This document shows positions 48,770 through 60,179 of a stretch of DNA of 64,000 nt, in pieces. Origin of the DNA: Zonotrichia leucophrys gambelii. Taxonomy: Eukaryota; Chordata; Aves; Passeriformes; Passerellidae. Made by a program: the position numbers and the translations under genes. The notes under the pieces were generated by a model, which did no database searches, had not been told where the DNA came from, and worked only from the letters and a program-made list of their open reading frames with translations. Each line of letters opens with the position of its first letter. The first letter of the stretch is position 1. Location of the stretch: contig NC_088169.1 in the NCBI RefSeq assembly GCF_028769735.1, forward strand, positions 40,586,729 to 40,650,728. The letters are read 5' to 3'.

Positions 48770-48933
48770 CTCCACAGCAATACTAAAGTCGATCATTGAA
48801 ACACTGGTATTTCTGTGCCAGCAGACGTGCACCGTAGTGTTGCCACGGTGGGGTGACTGACGTTCGAGTGAGGTGCGGGATGCACTGAGGTCGTCCTCAG
48901 ATTCCTGGTCTACAGTAGTTTCATCAGGAGACT
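48770..48933 (-). CDS. FARP1: FARP1 exon: PH1-PH2 linker, residues 878-932
   Basis: A 164-bp exon (phase 1 to 0). The minus strand encodes SPDETTVDQESEDDLSASRT, SLERQSPHRGNTTVHVCWHR and NTSVSMIDFSIAVE. It is the serine-rich acidic linker followed by the conserved HVCWHRNTSVSM segment leading into PH2 (human HVCWHRNTSVSMVDF). Acceptor atttcatag, donor gtatct. CpG density is higher than in the flanking introns. Confidence 0.95.
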
Positions 48934-49428
48934 CTATGAAATGCAGGGAAAAAGCATCTTTCTTCCTCTATGCAACAACATATATAATTGGAAAAATTAA
49001 ACAAATCAATTCTGTCCGCAGTATTGTGAACTAATTTAAAAACACCATTTTAGAAATAGTTTTGTGCAGACTTCAAATAGATTATTATATTTTATATATT
49101 TAATTTGTGTTTCTGCAAGTGTTAGAATTAAAGGCTAACTACCATGCTTTTTTGGTGTTTTTAATACCTTCCAAGGACAGGCACTGCCCAAATAGTTCCT
49201 GGAACCATTATGCTTAAGTCACTTCTCTATTCAATGAAACTTTCTGCTAACTTCAACAAGAACATTAAAATGGCACAAATCTCAATATATCTATACATAT
49301 ATATGTGTATAAATCAACTTCAAATGTCTCAGTTTGATTTGTGGCCAGCACTTCTCACCACTTTGCTTAGAAGCAGCCACCAATCATACTGACAAAAGTG
49401 AATAAAACCTACTCTGGCATTTACTTAC
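48934..49428 (-). other. FARP1: FARP1 intron
   Basis: Intron of 495 bp; AT-rich, nothing recognised. Confidence 0.8.
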
Positions 49429-49541
49429 TATTGTCAGGTGGGCTGCTTGCCAGTAACTCTGGGGCAGGGCCACTGCTTTTCTCTGCCAGGTCTATTGCCA
49501 TCTGGATGTCCTCAGTCCATTTGTCCATTTCAGTGCGGGAA
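49429..49541 (-). CDS. FARP1: FARP1 exon: last PH1 helix, residues 840-877
   Basis: A 113-bp exon (phase 2 to 1) encoding SRTEMDKWTEDIQMAIDLAE, then KSSGPAPELLASSPPDN. MDKWTEDIQMAIDLA is the C-terminal alpha helix of the first PH domain (human MEKWVEDIQMAIDLA). Acceptor tttcattgttag, donor gtaagt. Its last base, A, starts the Lys codon completed by either of the two alternative downstream exons. Confidence 0.95.
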
Positions 49542-49880
49542 CTAACAATGAAAATTCAGGTTTTATTCACTCTCATACAAGCTGAAAGCAAACTCTAAGA
49601 AACAGACACAAGCTGAGCTTATTTGAAACTGAAATAAATAAATTCAGATACAAGATGCTACATTTTTCTCCCTGATTACTTAGTTTTGGTTCCAGCTTGC
49701 ACAATTGCCACTCTATTGTGTCCCATCCACTTTTTTCTTAACAACTGGCTTTCAGGAAAGAATATACCTTTGAGAAGATGGTTTTAGGTGCAAATACAAA
49801 CAAAATGATGCCTCTCTGTCCCACTGTGACAGCTGCAGAGAAATACAACTCACATGTGGACTTTGTCTCCACTGAATTAC
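49542..49880 (-). other. FARP1: FARP1 intron
   Basis: Short intron of 339 bp; nothing recognised. Confidence 0.8.
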
Positions 49881-49963
49881 CTTGCAGCAACAACGATGGA
49901 CTGGTGTTGACCTCGTAGTGTCAGGCAGTGAGGAACTCCCCATTCCTCCTCACTCTCCTCCAT
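49881..49963 (-). CDS. FARP1: FARP1 exon: PH1 strands, residues 813-839
   Basis: An 83-bp exon (phase 0 to 2) encoding MEESEEEWGVPHCLTLRGQH then QSIVVAA. Human FARP1 reads IEESEDEWGVPHCLTLRGQR. It forms the later beta strands of the first PH domain. Acceptor acctctcag, donor gtaatt. Confidence 0.95.
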
Positions 49964-51040
49964 CTGAGAGGTAAAAGGCCAAATGCAGTCAGATTGCAGG
50001 AAGTACATATTTCTTAAGGTGAAACAGTGAACTGAATGAGCTCTTACCATCGGGGAAAAGAAAATAGGAGAAATGCTCACAAACAAATTTGAGCTAGGTA
50101 TTGAGGAAAAAAACAGTGCCTTGCAAGCTGGAAAAACAGTAAGTTCTGCAACAACATCTTGAACCAAAAGCATGGCTTTGTCTGCTTTGTGTCCAAGAAA
50201 ATAGCAGTATTTTTATCAGAAGAGTGATTTATTGTACGAAAGAGTGTGTTAAATGCTGGGAGTGCTCTGGGAACTGTAGCATAGCACAGTTCTGCTGAGA
50301 GCAAGTCCAGGCCAAATGGCCACCAACCACTGAGTAGATTCCTTGAAATGCTAGGTAAAACTTGAAACCTTGCAAATGTTTAGAGAAAATCAATTACTGT
50401 GGTAGTGACAATTTAATTCAATTCTCAGGAGAACAGCAAAGAATTGATACCAAACAGTGAGAAGTTCCATTGAAAATAATGGAGGGAATGAAACCTTTTT
50501 GAAATCAGCAAAAATATTTTTGGAACAGCACAAGAAGAGGTAAATAGGTGCTATTGGCTTGAAATGGCTGTTTTCCAGAAGAATTGCAACAAGAGCTCCA
50601 AATAACATTTTGCTGCCAGATTCCCACTACTTTGGCTTTAAGATACAGAACTGAAAACATTAGGAAATGTATTTTTAACAGAAATTAGATTGTTGCTACT
50701 GTTTACTTGTCTTGTGTGCATCTATAATGAATTGGGGATGAATTACTTCTAAGAATCATGTTCAAGAAGTCTGTATTGTGAGGAAGCAGCCCTCAAAAAT
50801 GCCTTTTCCTCTTTATGGAAAGCTCAAATTCTTTGCATTACACACAAAAAATGAGGGGGCTCACTTTGCTATGTGATGACCTCTGTGCAGAAGGCTGCAG
50901 GAACAGATGCTGAACCCAAGAGATTTAGAGAACACCTCCCTTTGCTGCTGTTTTCAGCCCAGCAGAAATCCATCAAGCAATTAAATGGGACCACAAATGG
51001 CCACTTAAGCACGAATCCCTTAGGCTCTCACAATACTTAC
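49964..51040 (-). other. FARP1: FARP1 intron
   Basis: Intron of 1.08 kb; nothing recognised. Confidence 0.8.
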
Positions 51041-51130
51041 TGTCATGCCATACAGTGGAAGATGCCCATGGACTTTAAACTGATTGGATGCTGTCAGGCC
51101 TCTACTTGTGTACAACAGGATATCATTAAA
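51041..51130 (-). CDS. FARP1: FARP1 exon: PH1 strands, residues 783-812
   Basis: A 90-bp exon (30 codons, phase 0 to 0) encoding FNDILLYTSRGLTASNQFKV then HGHLPLYGMT. Human reads FNDVLLYTSRGLTASNQFKV, so this is nearly identical PH1 sequence. Acceptor gcttttcag, donor gtaagt. Confidence 0.96.
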
Positions 51131-53071
51131 CTGAAAAGCAAGGATAAGTATCATTAGAATGGTGTTGGCTGGCATGTATGTATGTGAAAAAAAAAATTAA
51201 AAGAGAACAGTGAATACAGGAAAGGTGAATATTTATATGGCAGTCCTAATTCATTAATCCAAAATATTGGCTTCCACAATATTCCACTACCTAGTGTTAG
51301 CACTTGTTATCTTCCCTGCCCTCCTTTCTGGCTAGGTTTAGGTATGTTTCCATAATTTTCCATTGGATATTTTTCGATGCCTTCTAATGTTCCCTTTGTG
51401 ATCTCTGGGTCAGAACTACCAAGCCACAACAGTGGTGAAACAGAGCAGTACATTTCATACATTTCACACTCTGCTGCACTTTGAAGCTGTGGAAGGTGTG
51501 TCCTTCACCAGTGTTTTCTCCTGCTTTGAGAGAAAAGATAGTTAAACCTGCCCAAGAGGTGTGTCCAACTCAGCCCTTGTAAACAGAGTGTCTGTCTCCT
51601 ACTCCCCATATTAAGAAGGAAGCTGGGAGACCTTTTTCCAGGTAGATGGTTTCAATGTTAAAAATACCAAAGTGAAGAGACTGAAAATCTCAATTTGTAG
51701 AGCTTCCTGCAGGTAACAACAGTTGTCCAAAGCATGTCAGATGTCTGCCTGCATTTTGTTGCCATAAAATGAACAGAATATTTTCACTGGGCCACCTGGG
51801 TCAAAGGGTGTTTTTCTCAAACCAGATGGTTACATCAAGAAAATCACACTCTGTGGTGTGAAACAGAGCTCTTGCCACAGACCTCTACAACGCAGCAGCA
51901 GCAATTCATGAAACTTTGTGGATCAGCCACTAGAGGGGGATTTAATTATGCCAATGATTATATGTGCATTTGGAATCTCACAGTACTGACCTGGGATTAG
52001 ATTCTGGTGCTTAAGACAGGTAAAAGATTTCTTTGACAGTAAAAGCAACTGACTTGAGAGTCTAGTTCTCAGATTTTTTCATGTTTATAACCAAGGCATC
52101 ATCTAGTATCTGTTGGTATGCAAGAAAACAGGCACCGTATTCATTGAGGCTTCCTCTACAGTGCCTTTAAAGGCAGAGGATAATCCTACTCAGGTAGATT
52201 TATCAGGTTATATCTTTGGCTTATTTAAAAGATTATATGTCAAACACCTTGTAAAATCTAGCACACTCACAAGCTTTTCTACACAGCCACTGCCTTCACC
52301 TTTAGCACACAAGGAGCCAAAGCAGCATTCTTCTGCCACACTGCACTGACTCTTCAGGGGTTTGTGTACTAAAAAATCTGTGCACCCTGCTGGGTGTCCC
52401 AAGGCCTCAGCACCAAGGGCACAACAGCAGTAACAGCAGGAGCTGGGAGCAAATCAGCTGGCTGGGAAGAAAAGAGAGGAGGACTCTTTTTATCCAGTGG
52501 ACTCTTGTAGATCAGAGAGTGAGTGGGATCACCATAACGTCAAAGTGGTGGGAGAAGACAAACCTCCCTAGTACAAAACTTGCAAAATGCATCTCCAAGT
52601 ACAGGCAGATCCATCAACATGCTGGGCACTTGTGTTGGAACTGGATGATTTATGGAAAAATTTGGTTCTTGATGTGTTCTGAGAGCATTATATGAATTAT
52701 TGTTCATATCACCAGGAGTCACTCTATCTTTTCTGAATATGATCACTATCCCATGTGGTGCCACTTTTCATTTTGTAATGATGCTGCTTTTATTTAAGAC
52801 AAGGTGCAAGGAGGTATTATTTTACCATTATATTCACACTGTCATATCAAAAATAGTTTTCTCTTTGTAAGAAGCAGTTACAAAGAGAATATTGGATTTG
52901 AACAGAAATGTAAGTTCTTAACAACCAGTTGCACGGGTGATGTACTATGTTAATTTAAATAAGGCTGTTTAAAATACTTACTGTAATTCAAAATTCAAGT
53001 CTAACAGTTATGTCTAGTAGATGCCTAGAGTTACATTTCATTGTACAAAGAAAAATTGTCTTCTTGCTTAC
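51131..53071 (-). other. FARP1: FARP1 intron
   Basis: Intron of 1.94 kb. It contains a weak CTCF-like motif at 51927-51940 (+). No mobile element recognised. Confidence 0.8.
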
Positions 53072-53140
53072 CAGAAAAAACATCCGTTGCTGTAAACCTT
53101 TTCCAGACAACTTACTAAGACTGCCCAGCCTAATAAACTC
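53072..53140 (-). CDS. FARP1: FARP1 exon: start of PH1, residues 760-782
   Basis: A 69-bp exon (23 codons, phase 0 to 0) encoding EFIRLGSLSKLSGKGLQQRM then FFL, the first two strands of PH1 (human EFIRLGSLSKLSGKG). Acceptor tttcccacag, donor gtaagc. Confidence 0.96.
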
Positions 53141-56100
53141 CTGTGGGAAACAAATACAAGACAAAAATTTATCTTCTGCAGAAATTATGATTTTTTTTTT
53201 TAGTATATAAACAGAAATATGACTTCTTGGTCATACAAATGACTTGACTCTCAGTGACCAAGACTTTTAATTTTATTAAATATGTTAGAAATCTAATTTA
53301 TAGGATAATTCCTGTTGGTAAGTGTCTTTAGGATAAACTCCTTTCATTCATATTAAGAAAATTCAGGTAAGCAAAATTGTTTTTACCTGACAATAACTCC
53401 TTCAGACAGCCCCCTCTTTCCCCAGTTTTTAATGAGTATTTTTCACAGCACAAATAACATAAAAACTAATGATATATATGTGTTCTTGGTTAGCCACTGG
53501 TAATCTTCTGTGGTGCATATGGCACACACTGCTCTCATTCACTGCAGTGTAAAACCAGCTACACAACATCACCACTAGCAGCAGACAAAGAAAGACATTT
53601 GTCTGGCAGTATGAGTTATCCCAGCACCATCCATGTCATATAATACAGCACATTAATCCAAACCACAGTGTTTCAGAATGTTTAGGGTTGGAAACAGAGG
53701 AAAAGTAGCACATCTAAAATTTCAAAATGCTGGATTTCCTATGTTTACTGTGAACTATGCAGCAACTCACTGTTATATTTCTCTGAAAGCCATGAAAATA
53801 CAATTTTTCTGTCACTCCCTCCAGCTTCTGCTAAGAGGTTCATATTTATTTATTACAGTCTTTCGAAGGTCATTCTACTCATAATTGCGGATGTAAAAAC
53901 CTGTATAAAGCACTTAACCACCTGCATCTTAGGAATAAACTGGCTCAGATCAACCTTTTCAGAGAAACAACACAAATGCCTTAGGCTTGCTTTGGTGTGT
54001 CCAGTCCCCACACCTGCACTGCCTGGGGGCTGAAGGGTGGAAAAGTGGCTAGAGGTGCTTATCCCTGTGCCACAGTAGGTTCCTGGAAGCTGCTGTTGGC
54101 CACCAAGGAGTACTGATCACAACTGGGGCCACGTGGTAGCACCCAGCGGTCCCAGGCAGGCTCAGCACCAGCACGGCCAGCGGTGGGGGCTCATGGATGC
54201 AGCTGCAGGTCACTGCCACCTGCAAGGACAGCCAGCCATGGGGGTTCTCCTGTGCAGCACAGGAACCAGCTCAGCAGCACCAGACATCCTGCTCTGGACA
54301 GCCTGCAGAGGATGGGGTTACAGTGGCATTTGCCTCCCAGCCCTGCCTGCACCAGGGCAGGGACTTGAGTCAGAGCCAGAAGAACAGCCAAGGGCTGGAA
54401 GCAGCAACAGCCTGGGCATGTGCCAGAGCGTGGTGGCCAGTGCTTCTTGTCTTGGCAGGGAAACAACTTCTGCCCCCCATCTGCCTTTTCCTTGAACTTC
54501 CTAGGACAGGAAGACTGCTCAGACTTTAAATAGACTAGGGTAGCAGAAAACACCCGATGACAGCGTTTAATTTCATGTGATAGAGAGATGCAGAGGCTGT
54601 GAAATGTCCTGAGGGACTTGCCAAGGATGTGAACAGTCTGTGGATCACTAGAAAGAAACATGAGCTGTGGCAGCTGCTTGGAGACAGGGAAAAGGTAAAG
54701 GGAGGGAGTGGGGAACAGCCACAAATGCAGAAATACCTGTGCTCAGCACTGCCTTCCCAATGGCACATCAAACTTGATGCAAGCTCTGGTTTTGTGTATT
54801 ACACACAGAAGTCAAGGGACTGGGAAGGAAACTACTTCAGCAAGAGACAACTGTCAAGTTTGCACACACAGATACATGTGCCTAAGAAAATAAAAAAGGC
54901 TACAAATATTACAGTGTGGTTCATTTGTTCTGAAATGAGCTTTTGATTTTAAAAAGGCATGATAAGTAAGAAGGAGATGTTGGTATTCTTATGGCACAAT
55001 TAAAAGTGTTTACTTGGGGCAACACTGTCTCAAAAATTATTGCCTAATGTTACAGTTAGACTGAAGAGACTGCTCCTCCCCAGAGCCATGAGTTTCAAAG
55101 CAAGGCATGGTGAAAGGGCTGAAGTTCTTCCAGCACAAATGCCTTACTCCCCCCCTTTAATCTATCAAGCTCTAGCATCAGGGGCTGGGAAAAGAAAATA
55201 AGGGCAGGAAAAAGAAATGTGCAACTGCTCAAGCTCTGAATGCTGTGATAAATGCTACACTTTTACTGCCTCTGTGATAAAAGATGTTTGGAATTGCCTA
55301 AAACAGTCCAGATCCATACAAAAGACAAAACTTTAAAAGTCAATAAAAAGGTAATAAAGAGGATTGCCTTTTCCTGCTTTAAAGGTGCTGTTTTCTACGG
55401 TGTGCTGGTTTTGGCTGGGGTAAAATTAATTTTCTTCATCATGGCTGGTATGGGGCTGTATTCTGGATTTGTGCTGGGCACAAGTAGCTGAACACAGGGT
55501 TGATGATAAAGAGATGTTTTTGTTATTGCTGAGCAGGGCTTACACAGAGCCAAGGCCTTTTCTGCTTTCCCTACAACCACACTGGTGAGGGAGCTGGAGG
55601 TGCATGTGAACCTGGAGGAGTCACAGCGAGGACAGGTGGCTCAAACTGACCAAAGGGACATTACAGACCATGTGACATCGTGCTCAGTATATACAGTGGG
55701 GGGATGAAGAAGGAAGGGGGAACATTTGAGGTGATGGTGTTTGTCTTCCCAAGTCCCCATTACACCTGCCCTGCTCTCCTGGGATGGTTGAACACCTGCC
55801 TGCTCTTGGCAAGCAGTGAATTAATTCCTTGTTTTGCTTTGCTTGTGTGCATGGCTTCTGCTTTCCTTGTTAAACTGTCTTTATCTCAACCCATGACTTC
55901 TCTTGATTGCTTTCACCCTTCTGACTCTCCACCTGGTCCTTCTGTTGGGGCAGTGAGCAAGCAGCTGTGTGGATCTTGGCTGCTGGCTGGGGTTAAATGA
56001 TGACATTTGGCATTATTGTGTTTACATCTGAGAGGTTTTGGTGACAGAAACAGGTTCAAATGATAAAAGGCAATTTCACAGGTGCCCTAATAAACAGGTT

Positions 56101-56161
56101 TTGAAAACATACCTAATGATTTGAAATGGTATCAAATCTTAATCACAACTCTGTTACTCAC
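53141..56161 (-). other. FARP1: FARP1 intron (3.0 kb)
   Basis: Contains a GC-rich patch at about 54000-54500 with overlapping open frames on both strands, none recognisable, and a complete solo LTR at 55401-56005. The remainder shows nothing I can name. Confidence 0.8.
55401..56005 (+). mobile_element. Solo LTR of an avian endogenous retrovirus
   Basis: A 605-bp solo LTR starting tgtgctggttttggctgggg and ending ggggttaaatgatgaca. Typical stretches are agccaaggccttttctgctt, gaccaaagggacattacaga, gtgtttgtcttcccaagtcc, ccttgttttgctttgcttgt and ttaaactgtctttatctcaa. Flanks tacgg and tttgg match at only 3 of 5 positions, so the target duplication is eroded or absent. There is no internal retroviral sequence. 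It is the same family as 29538-30087, and lies antisense to FARP1. Confidence 0.88.
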
Positions 56162-56292
56162 CCTTCCGGGGATCACCAGATTGTCCATGCCTATCAAGTC
56201 TTTCTTCAGTTCATGCAGCTTCTGGAAGTTCTCCATCTTTATCATATTGCCATGGAGCTGAGCCACCATTTCAGAAATCTCAGCCAAAGCAG
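56162..56292 (-). CDS. FARP1: FARP1 exon: end of DH domain, residues 716-759
   Basis: A 131-bp exon (phase 1 to 0) encoding ALAEISEMVAQLHGNMIKME, NFQKLHELKKDLIGMDNLVI and PGR. This is the last DH helix and the DH-PH1 joint (human HGTMIKMENFQKLHELKKDL). Acceptor ccatctag, donor gtgagt. The donor lies in GGAAGGgtgagt, leaving PGR intact in phase. Confidence 0.95.
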
Positions 56293-58324
56293 CTAGATGG
56301 ACAAATCCATAAAGTGCTCATTAAAAATTTACAAGAATGTTCAAGAAGAAATATGGCTTTTGCCAGCAGTACCCAGCTCATGAACCCTCTTGTGCTACTC
56401 TTCTCCTCTACAGCATAAAGCTACCCAGGCAGAATAAAACCCACACAAACTCTGGACACCATCTTATGCAGTGGATGGGATGGAGTGTTGTGAAGAACAG
56501 TCTACTTCCCAAAAATTTGCCCTGTTTTAGCCAATCTAGAGCACCAACAAATGGATTCTCATAAAGGACTTAAATTCCTACAACTCTGATCAATCTAGGG
56601 ATGTTCTTTGTGCTTCAAAAAAATGCATTTTCCCCCCTGCTTGCAGCACACTGGGTCAGGTCCATATTTGAAAAGAGCAGGAAATGGCAGTGTCACTTAT
56701 TTCATCATTTCAGATGGCAAACACCTGAAATGATACAATCTTGGGGATTGTTCTCAGTCCCATCAACGGGAACAGCTAAAGGGCTGCACACCACTGAGTG
56801 ACATCATGGCTCTTCTCCATTCTCTCCAGGGACACCACCCTGTGCCATCATGTGTGGGAGCACACCTGGCTGGGTGGGCAGGCTCTGAATGGGCCAAAGA
56901 CATGGGCTGGCAGTGCCAGGAGAGCAGCTACAGCCATTTGTGTTAAAAACCCACAGTCCATGAACAGCAACAGTGGCTCCATCTTCCTTCATCATTGCTC
57001 AGTACACAGTTCACCCCCACCTGCTAGTGGGAGACATGCTCTCTTCTGGGATTAAATTCACTTTTTTTTTTTGCTTCCTTTAGACTCTGACCTTTAAAAA
57101 GAGTCTGCAAACACTTAAGTAAGAAACTGATCCCAGAGTGATGGGGTCTCTAAGTCACAATGCACAATGTTGTCTTATTTTCACCTGTGAAACCTATGTT
57201 CATATCCATTTCAAAAGTGAAGCAGGAATCAGCCTGCTACACTCTCTGGGGAGAGGAGAATGGACACATTCGGGGAGAGGAGAATGGATGCATCATCCTC
57301 ACACCCCAGCCTTGGCTGAAAGACATGCAGGGACTACTCACTGCCTTCTCTGAGATCATTCAGGGAGCAGAGAGATTTCGGCCAGCACCTGTGTCACACA
57401 GCCCCCAGTGTCCCACAGCCCCCAGTGTCACACAGCCCCCCAGTGTCACACAGCCCCCAGTGTCACAGGCCTCTGTGGCATTTCCTACTGCCACAGGTCA
57501 GGTGGCTCTGCATTCCCTGCACTGCCTGCTGGGGGTCTCATCCCAGAGAATCTGAGGGAGCTCAGCTCACATGTTATGCCTGGAGCAGTTGTGCTGAGCA
57601 CTGCTCCCTGCCCGAGTTCTTCCATGGATCTGCAGCAATGCACCAAAGATAATGGACACACGGGTGTGGGGGGTGGATGCAAAGGGGAAGGAGAACAAAC
57701 CCTCAGAAGGAAATGGCAGGCAGTGAGTTCAGGCTACAGAAGGGCAATTTCTTCATGTGTGGAAAAAAAAAAAACAAAACAACCCTAAATCCAAAATCAA
57801 CCCATGCTGGCTGCTTTGAGCTCCTGAAACAAATCATGGAAATGATAACAGAGCAAACTGTATTCTTGGAAAAGAAGACAAATAACACTGAAAGACATAA
57901 TAACAGCATCCCTACTGGGTCAGATCAAGAGTTCACCTGGGCTAGTATTTTGTGTTATTAGAGGATCTCTAGGGAAAGCTAGGAACAACAGAAGCACATA
58001 TGCTATGTTCCCTGTGCTCTCTCCAACCTTCCAACTGTTTTCAGTTCAAGAGGCTTCCCGAACATGCTGTCATTTCTGTGTGTTTAATAACCCCCAGCAG
58101 AATTCTATTCCAAGCACCTGTCCAGACTGTGGCACAATGTGTATAGAAGAGCATCCTTCTGTTAATCCTACTGCTTATGGTGCTCTGAGTGGTGGATTTT
58201 GCAACTCAATCCTCTTTTTATGTAGGCTTAAAAAAAAATGTTTTCCTTTCCTCCAGCCATACACCTCTAATGGATTTGGATGTCATTCCCAGCTCCAGGA
58301 ACTGATGTCTTTTCTCTTTCTTAC
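56293..58324 (-). other. FARP1: FARP1 intron (2.0 kb)
   Basis: Contains a small minisatellite (57391-57470) and a short direct duplication, ggggagaggagaatgga, at 57248-57264 and 57272-57288. Nothing else recognised. Confidence 0.8.
57391..57470. repeat. Minisatellite, unit of about 16-17 bp
   Basis: About four to five tandem copies of a unit like gtgtcacacagcccccca, with single-base variation in the C run and one tcccac variant. Confidence 0.8.
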
Positions 58325-58562
58325 CTCTCGAATCCCTGAAGTCCATGTGGCTTGGAGGGTAGTGCTTGCAAAGCCTCTCCATTATCTGCTTGTAGTGCAT
58401 AAGCCTGTGTAAAGGCCTGAGGAGGAAGGTATTGAGAGGCAAATAGCAGACTTTCTGTAGCTCGAAATCTCTGCAGAAGGTCTCCAGCTTGCGGGAGTTC
58501 CTGATCCCATTCTCCAGCTCCATTAAAATCTCATTGTGCTTTCGCAGGTGAATTGTCAGTTG
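58325..58562 (-). CDS. FARP1: FARP1 exon: DH domain core, residues 637-715
   Basis: A 238-bp exon (phase 0 to 1), the largest here. The minus strand encodes QLTIHLRKHNEILMELENGI, RNSRKLETFCRDFELQKVCY, LPLNTFLLRPLHRLMHYKQI and MERLCKHYPPSHMDFRDSR. FELQKVCYLPLN..LLRP..RLMHYK is the conserved Rho-GEF helix that contacts the GTPase. FARP2, as I recall it, has LLKPIQRLLHYR at this point. Acceptor cataaaag, donor gtaaga. Confidence 0.96.
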
Positions 58563-60179
58563 CTTTTATGCATGAAAGAAAAGAGGAGGCTCTTAACAAT
58601 CACTGAGAGACATGACTCAGCCCATACCTAATCCAATAACACATCCAACTAGCACAGCAGTGGGGATTTTGCAAACAAAATTGCTGTACAACACAATGGT
58701 TCTGATATTCACTTGCCAAGGAGAAAAGGCATTACTCATTTGAAGTAGACACCCCCACCCCCCCTGCATTCCCAGGAAAACTAAAGCACATAATTCAACA
58801 AAACTCTCTTATCAGTGAGGAATTCAAAGGCAAGGAGATAACATGAACACAGATCATGCAAGTAGGTGCAATAGAGACAGCCAAAAATTGTGAATGAGAT
58901 TTTCTAAAAGGATGAAGGGATTTAGATGCCCCAGTTGCCCTTTGGTGATTTTGGGGAACAGAGATGCAGGTAAATGGACTTCTGGCTTCTGCTCTCCTCT
59001 TATTAATGAGAAATTGCATCTCTTGGGAAACTCAACAAACACAAAACCAGATGTGTTGCCCGACAGAAATGGGTATGTTACAAGCTCTTCATCGTTAGAC
59101 TACATCTTCTTCTCCTTAGTGAAGTCTCTAAATAATCCCAGTGGCAGCAGGGGAGCTGCACACCAGCAATGAATGCGGTTTGCATTAAATATGTAATTCC
59201 ATTGATGTCTCAGTATCACAGGTATTCACAACTCCCCCTTAAAACAATTCAGCAGTATTTTTTTAAACAATTTATACAGGGAATTAGTTGTATTTTGAAA
59301 AAGGTAAACTGGTTCTTCAGGATGTACAGAGCTTCTCTGAGCAGCCAACTGAACATTTCCAGTAAAGAGTAGAATATTATGCAGCAGCAAAAAGAAATTT
59401 AAGGCATAAATTGAATGGACTTGAGAAGAAATTCTGTCTTAATCTGAAGTTTGTGCTTTTTGACACATTTCCAGTCAACTCTCTCTCTCCTGTGATTTGT
59501 GACATGTTTACCAGAAACATACCTTCCCTAGAGCCAAGCTGCTTCCTCCACACACTGCATATTCATTTTACAAGTCTGTAACTCAGGAAAAGATACAGCA
59601 GACCCTCTGGGCTGCCAGAGACTGCCCATTAATTACTTTTCTTAACTTCTTTCCTATATTAATTAAACACGTAGCATCAGTTTGCAGATCTTTTAACAGG
59701 TCTCATGATAAATAAGTACAGTTTTTACTAACTTTATTTCTGTTTCTTGCGCAGTTCTTTTAAGTTAAACTAGCTTTTGTCTCTTTACCTATCAGTTGAT
59801 CAGTGGTGGTGGATCTCAAACCAAATGTAATGGGAAAGGGAAAATGGGAAAGGGGAAAGCACGCTGCCAGGTCTAAGTTACAGTGAGGACTGTACACTGT
59901 CCTTAAACTAGTGGCCCAGAAGGACCTGCAGACAGCAAAGGAGACACAATTTCATGTTGCAAGATACCAAGAGCAGAGACAAAGTCTGTCTGAAGCTCTC
60001 TGGTACTCTAAAAACAGTTTGTGAAGAGCTGCATCCTTCTTGAGAGCAGAGATGGTGGTAGAAAAGTCTCCTCTGCATTTCTTCCACTGCATGTGAATTA
60101 CATCTTGAGGGGGAAAAGCAGTTCCTGGCTAAGTACAGTGCAGAGAGAGAGAGAGAGTGAGGCTGCCTTATTGGTGACA

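Noticed and set aside
53670..53710. Possible CR1 3'-end remnant (cagaatgtttagggttggaa)
   Set aside because: Only about 20 bases resemble the CR1 end and the flanks do not follow; too short to support.
57001..57035. CTCF-like sequence (cacctgctagtggg)
   Set aside because: The spacing between the halves is wrong by one base and key positions mismatch.
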